Shown here piece after piece: positions 53,483 through 60,552 of a stretch of 64,000 bases of DNA. This DNA is from JBQSUQ01 sp052384575. GTDB taxonomy: Bacteria; Pseudomonadota; Gammaproteobacteria; Enterobacterales; Pasteurellaceae. Below the pieces are notes generated by a model that was not told the origin of the DNA, searched no databases, and worked only from the letters and a program-made list of their open reading frames with translations. Made by a program: the position numbers and the translations under genes. Every line of letters begins with the position of its first letter. Position 1 is the stretch's first letter. The stretch is from NCBI GenBank assembly GCA_052384575.1, contig JBQSUQ010000015.1; one strand, given 5' to 3'.

Positions 53483-54388
53483 ATGTGGTTTAAAAATGCG
53501 CTTATTTACCGTTTAACTAAGCAGCTTGATTGGTCAGAACAACATTTACAACAAGCTCTTGCCGCCCATGAATATCACCCTTGCCAACAATCAGACATGA
53601 GTAAATTTGGTTGGGCAGCACCATTAAAAACCAGCGAAGCGCTTTATTTCAACAATGGAAAACAAATATTATTAACCGCACATAAAGAAGAAAAAATATT
53701 GCCTAGCCATGTAATAAAAGCGGAATTAGATCAACGTATTAATCAAATTGAACAGCAAGAAAATCGCAAATTAAAGAAAACTGAAAAACAGGCGCTGAAA
53801 GATGATGTAGTTGCAGTGTTACTCCCTCGTGCATTTAGTAAAAATCAATGCACTGCGATTTGGATCAACACAGAAACAAATCTTCTTTATGTGGATAGTG
53901 CTTCAACAAAACGCGCAGAGGATGCTTTGGCATTATTGCGGAAATCCCTCGGTTCTTTGCCAGTAGTGCCATTAAGTTTCTCTAATGATCCTGCTGTTGT
54001 TATGACAAATTGGCTTAGTGAAGACAATTTACCGCCTTATTTCACCGCACTTGAAGAAGCTGAATTAAAAGCAGCGGACAATCAAAGTGTTATTCGTTGT
54101 AAAAATCAGCCTTTAGACAGTGAAGAGATCCTTTCTCACTTGGAAAAAGGAAAATTCGTCACGAAATTATTGCTAGACTGGGATGAGCATTTAAGTGTGG
54201 TATTGTCGGAAGACGGCTGTCTAAAACGCTTAAAATTTGCCGATCAAATTCGTGAAAAGAATGACGATATTTTAAAAGAAGATATCGCCCAACGTTTTGA
54301 TGCTGACTTTTTATTAATGACCAGCGAATTAACACAACTTACAGAGAATCTATTAGACGCCTTTGGTGGTGAAAAAGAGCGCCTTTAA
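53483..54388 (+). CDS. rdgC: Recombination-associated protein RdgC
   Basis: RdgC is a ring-shaped DNA-binding protein that inhibits RecA. It has 301 residues. MWFKNALIYRLTK at the start and SKFGWAAPL near 41 with FLLMTSELTQLTENLLDAFGGE at the end are diagnostic. The methyltransferase gene starts 3 bp after it, so they form a two-gene unit. Confidence 0.95.
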   Translation: MWFKNALIYRLTKQLDWSEQHLQQALAAHEYHPCQQSDMSKFGWAAPLKTSEALYFNNGKQILLTAHKEEKILPSHVIKAELDQRINQIEQQENRKLKKTEKQALKDDVVAVLLPRAFSKNQCTAIWINTETNLLYVDSASTKRAEDALALLRKSLGSLPVVPLSFSNDPAVVMTNWLSEDNLPPYFTALEEAELKAADNQSVIRCKNQPLDSEEILSHLEKGKFVTKLLLDWDEHLSVVLSEDGCLKRLKFADQIREKNDDILKEDIAQRFDADFLLMTSELTQLTENLLDAFGGEKERL

Positions 54389-54391
54389 TTT

Positions 54392-55144
54392 ATGAATAAT
54401 CAGCAAAAATCGGTTTATGATAGCGAAAATTTCTTTGCGCTTTATCAAAAATTGCGGGCCAATCCCATTAGCTTAAATAACATTGTGGAGAAACCCACAA
54501 TGCTATCCTTACTGCCTGATTTACAAGGTAAAAAAGTGCTCGATTTAGGGTGTGGTACAGGCGAACATTTACAGCTTTATTTGCAAAGAAAAGCAAAATT
54601 TGTCATGGGCATAGATCTATCAGAATCCATGCTACAACAAGCTGAAAAAAATCTTGCCGATTTTCAACCGCACTTTGCATTACAGCAGTTGCCAATGGAA
54701 AGACTTTCTCAGCTTGATGAAAATCAGTTTGATTTAATCACAAGTTCTTTTGCTTTCCATTATGTGCCGGATTTTGCCACCTTATTGCAGGATATTTATC
54801 AAAAATTATCCGCCAATGGATATTTAATTTTTTCCCAAGAACATCCAATTGTGACCGCTTATCAAGGAGGAGAACGCTGGGAAAAAGATGAGAATAAACA
54901 ACAAGTTGCTTATCGTTTGAATTTCTATCGCGAAGAAGGCGAACGCGATCGCAGTTGGTTTAAGCAACCCTTTAAAACTTATCATCGCACCATGGCAACG
55001 ATTATTAATCAGTTGATACAAACAGGGTTCCAAATTGAACAAATCGTCGAGCCGATGTTGGCAGATCAACCTGAATGGCATAATGAATTTAGGGATCTGC
55101 AACATCGCCCTGTTTTATTATTTGTGAAAGCAAAGAAAAAATAA
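54392..55144 (+). CDS. Class I SAM-dependent methyltransferase
   Basis: A 250-residue methyltransferase with SAM motif I KVLDLGCGTGEHL (48-60), an acidic loop GIDLSESMLQQAEK near 73, and motif III FHYVPDFATLLQDIYQ. The middle part SQEHPIVTAYQGGERW is seen in several Haemophilus homologues. Substrate not inferable. It is 3 bp downstream of rdgC and ends without a clear terminator. Confidence 0.86.
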   Translation: MNNQQKSVYDSENFFALYQKLRANPISLNNIVEKPTMLSLLPDLQGKKVLDLGCGTGEHLQLYLQRKAKFVMGIDLSESMLQQAEKNLADFQPHFALQQLPMERLSQLDENQFDLITSSFAFHYVPDFATLLQDIYQKLSANGYLIFSQEHPIVTAYQGGERWEKDENKQQVAYRLNFYREEGERDRSWFKQPFKTYHRTMATIINQLIQTGFQIEQIVEPMLADQPEWHNEFRDLQHRPVLLFVKAKKK

Positions 55145-55179
55145 CTAATTGTATCCAATGGGTTATTTTAATGAGGCGT

Positions 55180-56091
55180 TTAGAACGGATGTTTCACTAA
55201 TGGACTAACTCGATTTTCTAAACATTCTTTTACGCAAAGTACTCTTTCTCTTATAAAATATTTTTCTTGTTCCGCCGATATCGCCCAAGACACAAAAGAA
55301 ACTAAATAAGAGTAAGCTAATTCTTGCCAGCTAGCATAATTGGCATCGATACATTCTCCCGTTGTAGCTAATAGTTTTCGTAATTCATCTTCATCAAGAT
55401 ATCCACAGGCATAGCTTGCTCTTGCTACCCAAATTAATCTGATTAAATGGAAAGCAGCTGCATTGGTTTGTTTCGCCTTTGGAGTAAAATTCATTCCAAA
55501 TTCAGTGATAAGATTATCGATTTCCTCAATATCAGCAGACGCTAACATTACTTTTAGATCATCATTTACAGCTTCCCACAGCCCCTCAATAGTTTCAATC
55601 GCTGATTCACTATCTTTAATTTCCCAAGATAATTCAAAGCTATCCTTTAAACCACCACTTTGCAATGGATCTGTCGCATACTCTAACGCATTAATATAGA
55701 AGAATTCTCCAGCTTTAACGCGATGCTCTGGTTGAAAATAAGGATTCTCTGCTAATTTTTTAAGATTTTTATTATCCGTAATTGCGATATCACTAGATTC
55801 GTATAAAACGCTCGCTAAAACAGCTTTTTCTTCGTTAGCACTATTGATAAGTAATTTTGGCGTTTTTGTATACAGTATTTGGAAAGGCACTTTCACATCT
55901 GAATTTTCCATGACTTTCTTCATAATCGCCCAAATGGCTTGAAAAACGACATAAAGTCCAAACATAGCAATGATGAGAATCGGCAACCATTTACCTAGAA
56001 AAGTGGCATTTTCCAACGTTTCATAAAGGCCAAGTTCAAACATCACATACCACATAATGCTAAATATCATTAGACTTCGTACAAGTTTCAT
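55180..56091 (-). CDS. DUF1266 membrane protein, unrecognised function
   Basis: A 303-residue protein whose start at 56091 has GGAG 6 bases upstream; the frame to 56130 does not. Two hydrophobic segments lie near 5-20 and 31-52. The C-terminal part carries a DUF1266-like pattern: LIRLIWVARASYACGYLDEDEL followed by GECIDANYASWQELAYSYLVSF. DUF1266 is found in E. coli YbeU/YbeR and in toxin or immunity-type proteins, with no established role. It is alone, between a methyltransferase gene and the his leader. Confidence 0.72.
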   Translation of the reverse strand: MKLVRSLMIFSIMWYVMFELGLYETLENATFLGKWLPILIIAMFGLYVVFQAIWAIMKKVMENSDVKVPFQILYTKTPKLLINSANEEKAVLASVLYESSDIAITDNKNLKKLAENPYFQPEHRVKAGEFFYINALEYATDPLQSGGLKDSFELSWEIKDSESAIETIEGLWEAVNDDLKVMLASADIEEIDNLITEFGMNFTPKAKQTNAAAFHLIRLIWVARASYACGYLDEDELRKLLATTGECIDANYASWQELAYSYLVSFVSWAISAEQEKYFIRERVLCVKECLENRVSPLVKHPF

Positions 56092-56267
56092 ACTGTTCTC
56101 CTTAAATTCAAACTTCTTTAACTCTAACATAATGTCAAAAAAAAGAACAACTTAGCTATTTTATTTTCGTTTTTAATTTTAACGACTAATAAAAAGACAA
56201 AAAAATTCTTGCCAAGCTCATTTTTTTGCAGTAAGTTGAATAGCAATTAACCAATTAGGAAAACAAC

Positions 56268-56309
56268 ATGATTTTTAACCGCGCTTTTCATCATCATTAC
56301 AAAACCTGA
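56268..56309 (+). CDS. hisL: his operon leader peptide
   Basis: A 13-codon gene encoding MIFNRAFHHHYKT with three consecutive histidine codons, preceded by AGGA. Ribosome stalling at His codons (56289-56297) frees downstream RNA strands to form the antiterminator. The CAT codons flank the first strand of the leader hairpin, as in enterobacterial his leaders. Confidence 0.93.
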   Translation: MIFNRAFHHHYKT

Positions 56310-56412
56310 TTTATCTTTCAGGCGCTTTGTAATGCTTGGAAGATAAAATTCTTCCGAGTGTGCGGCAAACCCAATTCATCAACCTCTCGGAAGTGATTTC
56401 GAGAGGTTTTTT
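56295..56412 (+). promoter_or_regulatory. his attenuator
   Basis: A sequential hairpin set as in E. coli his. The pause hairpin is CATTACAAA...CCTGA (56295-56309) with TCAGG...TTTGTAATG (56318-56334). Next is GGAAG with CTTCC (56338-56355). The antiterminator is CTTCCGAG (56351-56358) with CTCGGAAG (56386-56393). The terminator is ACCTCTCG (56382-56389) with CGAGAGGT (56400-56407) followed by a T run. Alternate pairing links histidyl-tRNA supply to transcription of hisG. Confidence 0.92.
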
Positions 56413-56447
56413 ATTAACTAAAATTACAATAATACAAGGGATAAAAT

Positions 56448-57347
56448 ATGACAAATACAACAAGATTACGCATTGCAATGCAAAAATCAGGGCGTTTAAG
56501 CCAAGAATCCCAAGCCTTACTCAAACAATGTGGGGTCAAAATTAATCTACAAGAACAACGCCTTATCGCTTACGCAGAAAATATGCCGATCGATATTTTG
56601 CGAGTGCGTGATGATGATATCCCAGGTTTAGTGTTTGACGGCGTGGTCGATCTTGGGATTGTGGGCGAAAACGTGTTGGAAGAAGCACAATTAGATCGCC
56701 AAGCCAGTGGCGAAACGGTGGAATATAAACTGCTCCGCCGTTTAGACTTCGGCGGTTGCCGTTTGTCTATCGCCGTGCCACAAGATGATCATTATCGTAA
56801 TATCAACGACTTACAAAATGCCCGTATTGCTACATCGTACCCGAATTTGCTCAAACGTTATATGCAACAGCAAGGAGTAAATTTTAAAACCTGTTCGCTG
56901 ACAGGATCAGTGGAAGTCGCACCACGAGCAGGGCTTGCCGATGCCATTTGTGATTTGGTGTCTTCAGGTGCAACCTTAGAAGCTAACGGTTTAAAAGAAG
57001 TGGAAGTGATTTATCGTTCAAAATCTTGCTTAATTCAACGAGCAACCGCTTTAGATACCGAAAAACAAGCCCTTGTGGATAAATTGCTCACTCGCATTCA
57101 AGGGGTACAACAAGCGGCAGAATCGAAATACATTATGCTCCACGCCCCAAAAGACAAATTAGCGGAAATTACCGCACTTCTGCCAGGGGCAGAAAATCCA
57201 ACGATTTTACCGCTAGCCCAAGACGAGCAAAAAGTCGCAATGCACGTTGTCAGCCAAGAAAATCTGTTTTGGGAGACAATGGAGAAATTAAAAGAGATTG
57301 GGGCAAGTTCTATTTTGGTACTGCCGATTGAGAAAATGATGGAATAG
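56448..57347 (+). CDS. hisG: ATP phosphoribosyltransferase, long form
   Basis: HisG catalyses the first, feedback-inhibited step of histidine synthesis. It has 299 residues, the long hexameric form with a C-terminal ACT-like regulatory domain (from about 225). The active-site P-loop DLVSSGATLEANGLKEVEV near 170 and FDGVVDLGIVGENVLEE near 65 are typical. It follows the his attenuator. It is separated from hisD by a 349-bp palindrome-rich spacer, which is unusual. Confidence 0.97.
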   Translation: MTNTTRLRIAMQKSGRLSQESQALLKQCGVKINLQEQRLIAYAENMPIDILRVRDDDIPGLVFDGVVDLGIVGENVLEEAQLDRQASGETVEYKLLRRLDFGGCRLSIAVPQDDHYRNINDLQNARIATSYPNLLKRYMQQQGVNFKTCSLTGSVEVAPRAGLADAICDLVSSGATLEANGLKEVEVIYRSKSCLIQRATALDTEKQALVDKLLTRIQGVQQAAESKYIMLHAPKDKLAEITALLPGAENPTILPLAQDEQKVAMHVVSQENLFWETMEKLKEIGASSILVLPIEKMME

Positions 57348-57696
57348 CTTGTTACTTTTACTCACAAGTTCGCACTACGTGCCGTTGGCGAAACCAACGT
57401 TCAAAATCCTACGGATTTTGTCTTTGCGTTGCCAAAGACAAATGTGAAAACATTTGAATGTTGCCTTTAGGCAACAGCCCGAAGGGCGAGCAAGGCGAGT
57501 AAAAGTAACCAAAAGAAAGGCAACCCTACTTCGTTGCTATTCCGCTCTTAGATGAAATTTTTTAACGGCTAATTTTGCAACTCGCCAACTCCGTTGGCTC
57601 AAACACTCAAAATTAACCTAAAAATTTCATCACAAGCGGGCAACTCAGAAGGGAAAATAAATTCTAAAGATCGTTATAAAAACTTAGGGTTAAAAA
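57348..57696 (+). repeat. Palindrome-rich element between hisG and hisD
   Basis: Part one (57351-57509) is bounded by the 13-bp inverted repeats GTTACTTTTACTC and GAGTAAAAGTAAC. Inside it are six successive perfect hairpins: CGTTGG/CCAACG, AAAATCC/GGATTTT, GTCTTTG/CAAAGAC, CAAATGT/ACATTTG, GTTGCCT/AGGCAAC and GCCC/GGGC. Part two (57551-57631) has GATGAAATTTTT pairing with AAAAATTTCATC, with TAATTTTG/CAAAATTA nested inside. I see no gene. The element would fold strongly in the his mRNA. Confidence 0.85.
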
Positions 57697-58983
57697 ATGC
57701 AAACACTGATTTGGAATAACTTAACAGAAACCGAAAAACAAACCGCACTTTCACGCCCTGCACAAACAGTGGGCAACCAAATTACCGTGGCAGTGAATGA
57801 GATCAAAGCCAATGTGCTGGCGAATGGCGATAAAGCGTTGTTTGAACTGACGGAAACCTTCGATAAGGTAAAACTGAACAGCCTTGTCATTTCTGAAGAG
57901 CAAATTGCCGCTGCAAGGGGGCGGATCTCGCCAACATTGTGCAAAGCGATTCAAACCGCCAAAGGCAATATTGAACGCTTCCACCAAGCGCAGAAAAATC
58001 AAGAAGTGGATATTGAAACCCAAGCAGGCGTGCGTTGCCAAGTGCTAACTCGCCCAATTGAAAAAGTGGGCTTGTATATCCCAGGTGGCTCTGCTCCGCT
58101 CTTTTCGACGGTGTTGATGCTTGCCGTGCCTGCCAAAATTGCAGGTTGCAAACAAATTGTGCTGTGCTCGCCGCCACCGATTGCCGATGAAATTCTTTAT
58201 ACCGCTCATTTATGTGGGGTAGAAACCATTTATACCATTGGTGGTGCCCAAGCTATTTTTGCGATGGCAAATGGTACTGAAACAGTGCAAAAAGTGGATA
58301 AAATTTTCGGGCCGGGCAATGCGTTTGTTACCGAAGCCAAACGCCAAGTGATGATGAATGGCACGGCGATTGATATGCCTGCAGGCCCTTCCGAAGTGCT
58401 AGTGATTGCCGATGAATTTTCGGATCCTGATTTTGTAGCAAGCGATCTGCTCTCTCAAGCGGAACACGGGGCAGATAGCCAAGTGATTTTAGTGACGGAC
58501 AGCTTAGCCCTTGCCCAGCAAACCGAACAAGCGATTGAACGCCAACTTGCCTTGCTCCCACGCCAAGAGACCGCTCGCAAAGCCCTTGAGCATAGTCGCA
58601 TTTTTATTTCTGATGATTTGCAACAATCTGCCCGAATTAGCAATGCCTACGCCCCTGAACACTTGGTGGTGCAAATCGAAAATCCACGCAATTTACTGCC
58701 TTTTTTAGATAACGCAGGCTCGATTTTCTTAGGGGCGTATTCCCCTGAAAGTATGGGCGACTACGCCAGCGGTACTAATCACGTTCTGCCGACCTACGGC
58801 TACACCCGCACTCATTCAAGTTTAGGTTTAGCCGATTTCAGCAAACGAATGACGGTGCAAGAACTCACGCCACAAGGCTTTAAAAACCTTGCAGAAACCG
58901 TAATGTTAATGGCAGAAGCCGAGCAGTTAGAAGCTCACAAGCAAGCCGTGGCAATTCGTTTAACCAAATTGGAACAGGAGTAA
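57697..58983 (+). CDS. hisD: Histidinol dehydrogenase
   Basis: HisD oxidises histidinol to histidine in two NAD-dependent steps. It has 428 residues. GGSAPLFSTVLMLAVPAKIAG near 128 and IDMPAGPSEVLVIADE near 226 are conserved; the histidine and aspartate catalytic/zinc ligands lie in the segments QAEHGADSQV and PEHLVVQ. G+C is about 48-50% in lines counted. hisC starts 3 bp after its stop. Confidence 0.97.
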   Translation: MQTLIWNNLTETEKQTALSRPAQTVGNQITVAVNEIKANVLANGDKALFELTETFDKVKLNSLVISEEQIAAARGRISPTLCKAIQTAKGNIERFHQAQKNQEVDIETQAGVRCQVLTRPIEKVGLYIPGGSAPLFSTVLMLAVPAKIAGCKQIVLCSPPPIADEILYTAHLCGVETIYTIGGAQAIFAMANGTETVQKVDKIFGPGNAFVTEAKRQVMMNGTAIDMPAGPSEVLVIADEFSDPDFVASDLLSQAEHGADSQVILVTDSLALAQQTEQAIERQLALLPRQETARKALEHSRIFISDDLQQSARISNAYAPEHLVVQIENPRNLLPFLDNAGSIFLGAYSPESMGDYASGTNHVLPTYGYTRTHSSLGLADFSKRMTVQELTPQGFKNLAETVMLMAEAEQLEAHKQAVAIRLTKLEQE

Positions 58984-58986
58984 TTG

Positions 58987-60039
58987 ATGTCAATTTCATC
59001 ACTTTCACGCAAAAATATTCAAGCCTTAACGCCCTATCAATCGGCTCGGCGATTAGGGGGAAAGGGAGATATTTGGTTAAATGCCAATGAATATCCAACC
59101 TCGCCAGATTTTGATTTAACCCAACGAACCTTTAACCGCTACCCTGAACCACAGCCGCAAGCGGTGATTGAGGGGTATGCCAAATACGCTGGCGTTAGCG
59201 TGGACAATGTGTTGGTGAGCCGTGGGGGCGATGAAAGTATCGAGCTAATTATTCGTGCCTTTTGTGAGGCCGACGACAGCGTGCTGTATTGCCCACCAAC
59301 CTACGGAATGTATGCCGTGAGTGCGGAAACCTGCAGTATCACCTCAAAAACCGTGCCGCTGACTGCGGATTTCCAACTGAATTTAGCCGAAATCGAACGC
59401 AATTTGGCGGACGTGAAAGTGGTGTTTGTGTGTAGCCCCAATAACCCAACAGGCACCCTCGTCAATCGAGCAGATTTGTTAGCCTTATTAGAAATGACGA
59501 AAAACAAAGCCATTGTGGTGGTGGATGAAGCCTATATCGAATTCTGCCCCCAAGCAACAATGGCAACGGAGCTGAAACATTATCCGCATCTCGCTATTAT
59601 CCGCACCCTGTCCAAAGCCTTTGCCTTGGCTGGTTTGCGTTGTGGTTTTACCCTTGCTAACCCAGCGTTGATCAACGTGCTACAAAAAGTCATCGCCCCT
59701 TACCCTTTGCCCGTGCCAGTGGCAGATATTGCCACCCAAGCCTTGCAATCGGCTGGGATTGAGGCAATGCAACAGCGAGTAGAAGAAATTTTACAAAATC
59801 GCACCGCACTTATTGAACAACTGGAAGTACTACCAATTGTGGAAAAAGTTTATCGCAGTGATGGCAATTACATATTAGTGAAATTCAAAGATGGGGAAAA
59901 AGTCTTCAATACGCTTTGGGAGCAAGGCATTATCTTACGCAATCAGCATAAAGCATTAGGATTAGCAAATTGTATTAGAATTACCATTGGCTCAAAGTCC
60001 GAAATGGAAAAAACCTTGCAAGCTATTAAAGCCATATAA
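58987..60039 (+). CDS. hisC: Histidinol-phosphate aminotransferase
   Basis: HisC transaminates imidazole-acetol phosphate in step 7. It has 350 residues from the ATG at 58987; a TTG one codon earlier is less likely. The PLP lysine lies in IRTLSKAFALAGLRCGF near 205-221, and NPTGTLVNRADLLAL and VVDEAYIEFCPQ are conserved. One counted line is 57% G+C. It is the last gene here because a strong terminator follows; hisB, normally next, lies 43 kb away. Confidence 0.97.
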   Translation: MSISSLSRKNIQALTPYQSARRLGGKGDIWLNANEYPTSPDFDLTQRTFNRYPEPQPQAVIEGYAKYAGVSVDNVLVSRGGDESIELIIRAFCEADDSVLYCPPTYGMYAVSAETCSITSKTVPLTADFQLNLAEIERNLADVKVVFVCSPNNPTGTLVNRADLLALLEMTKNKAIVVVDEAYIEFCPQATMATELKHYPHLAIIRTLSKAFALAGLRCGFTLANPALINVLQKVIAPYPLPVPVADIATQALQSAGIEAMQQRVEEILQNRTALIEQLEVLPIVEKVYRSDGNYILVKFKDGEKVFNTLWEQGIILRNQHKALGLANCIRITIGSKSEMEKTLQAIKAI

Positions 60040-60040
60040 A

Positions 60041-60066
60041 CAAAAGTACGCCTTGGCGTACTTTTG
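60041..60066 (+). terminator. Intrinsic terminator after hisC
   Basis: CAAAAGTACGCC and GGCGTACTTTTG form a 12-bp stem with almost no loop, beginning 2 bp after the hisC stop, and end the hisGDC transcript. Confidence 0.9.
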
Positions 60067-60083
60067 TTAAGGATATTTTTTGC

Positions 60084-60113
60084 ATAAAGTGCAGTGGATT
60101 TTACTGCACTTTT
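60084..60113 (-). terminator. Terminator after mutT from a degenerate uptake-sequence pair
   Basis: AAAGTGCAGT and ACTGCACTTT pair over an 8-base loop. Both arms carry the same G-to-A change from the uptake core, so the stem is kept but the uptake site is lost. The right arm encodes the last codons of mutT. Confidence 0.82.
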
Positions 60114-60505
60114 TCTGCTAATAAGCGTTGAATTAATTTGGCGTTCGCTGGCGGGAATTGCCCTGCGTCCAATTCCGTTTGATCTAACCAAAAGCCTGAT
60201 TGTCCTTCTCGTCCGAAAGGTTCACCCACCCATTGTTCAACCAGATAAAAATAAAAATGGAGAACCTTGTTGGGATATTCAAATAAAAATTGTTCAAAAA
60301 GCACCGCACTTATCACATGGATACCAATCTCTTCTTCCAACTCGCGTTTTAGCGCTTGTTCAGGCGTTTCATTAGCATTAACTTTCCCCCCCGGAAATTC
60401 CAAGGCTTGTGCAAAATCTTGCCCTTCTAAACGCTGCGTAAGATAAATTTGCCCAAATTCATTACGAATAATGCCTGCGGCAACTTGAACGATTTTTTTC
60501 TTCAT
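60101..60505 (-). CDS. mutT: 8-oxo-dGTP diphosphatase MutT
   Basis: MutT hydrolyses oxidised dGTP to prevent mutation. It has 134 residues. The Nudix box runs GGKVNANETPEQALK then RELEEEIGI (39-62) with all key Glu and Gly residues. The C-terminus EKVQ is encoded within the terminator stem. It is 46 bp downstream of secA, the usual secM-secA-mutT order in enterobacteria. Confidence 0.95.
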   Translation of the reverse strand: MKKKIVQVAAGIIRNEFGQIYLTQRLEGQDFAQALEFPGGKVNANETPEQALKRELEEEIGIHVISAVLFEQFLFEYPNKVLHFYFYLVEQWVGEPFGREGQSGFWLDQTELDAGQFPPANAKLIQRLLAEKVQ

Positions 60506-60521
60506 ATTAGATCCTGTGAGT

Positions 60522-60552
60522 AAAAGTGCGGTATTTTCTACCGCACTTTTTT
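60522..60552 (-). terminator. Uptake-sequence terminator after secA
   Basis: AAAAGTGCGGT and ACCGCACTTTT pair over a 7-base loop and overlap the secA stop by 1-2 bases. It may limit readthrough to mutT. Confidence 0.88.

Noticed and set aside
16988..60099. Shared words (AAGTGCGGTGGATTTT at 16988 and AAGTGCAGTGGATTTT at 60086) as inversion endpoints
   Set aside because: They lie in the same orientation; homologous recombination between direct repeats would delete, not invert. The likeness comes from uptake-type terminator sequence.
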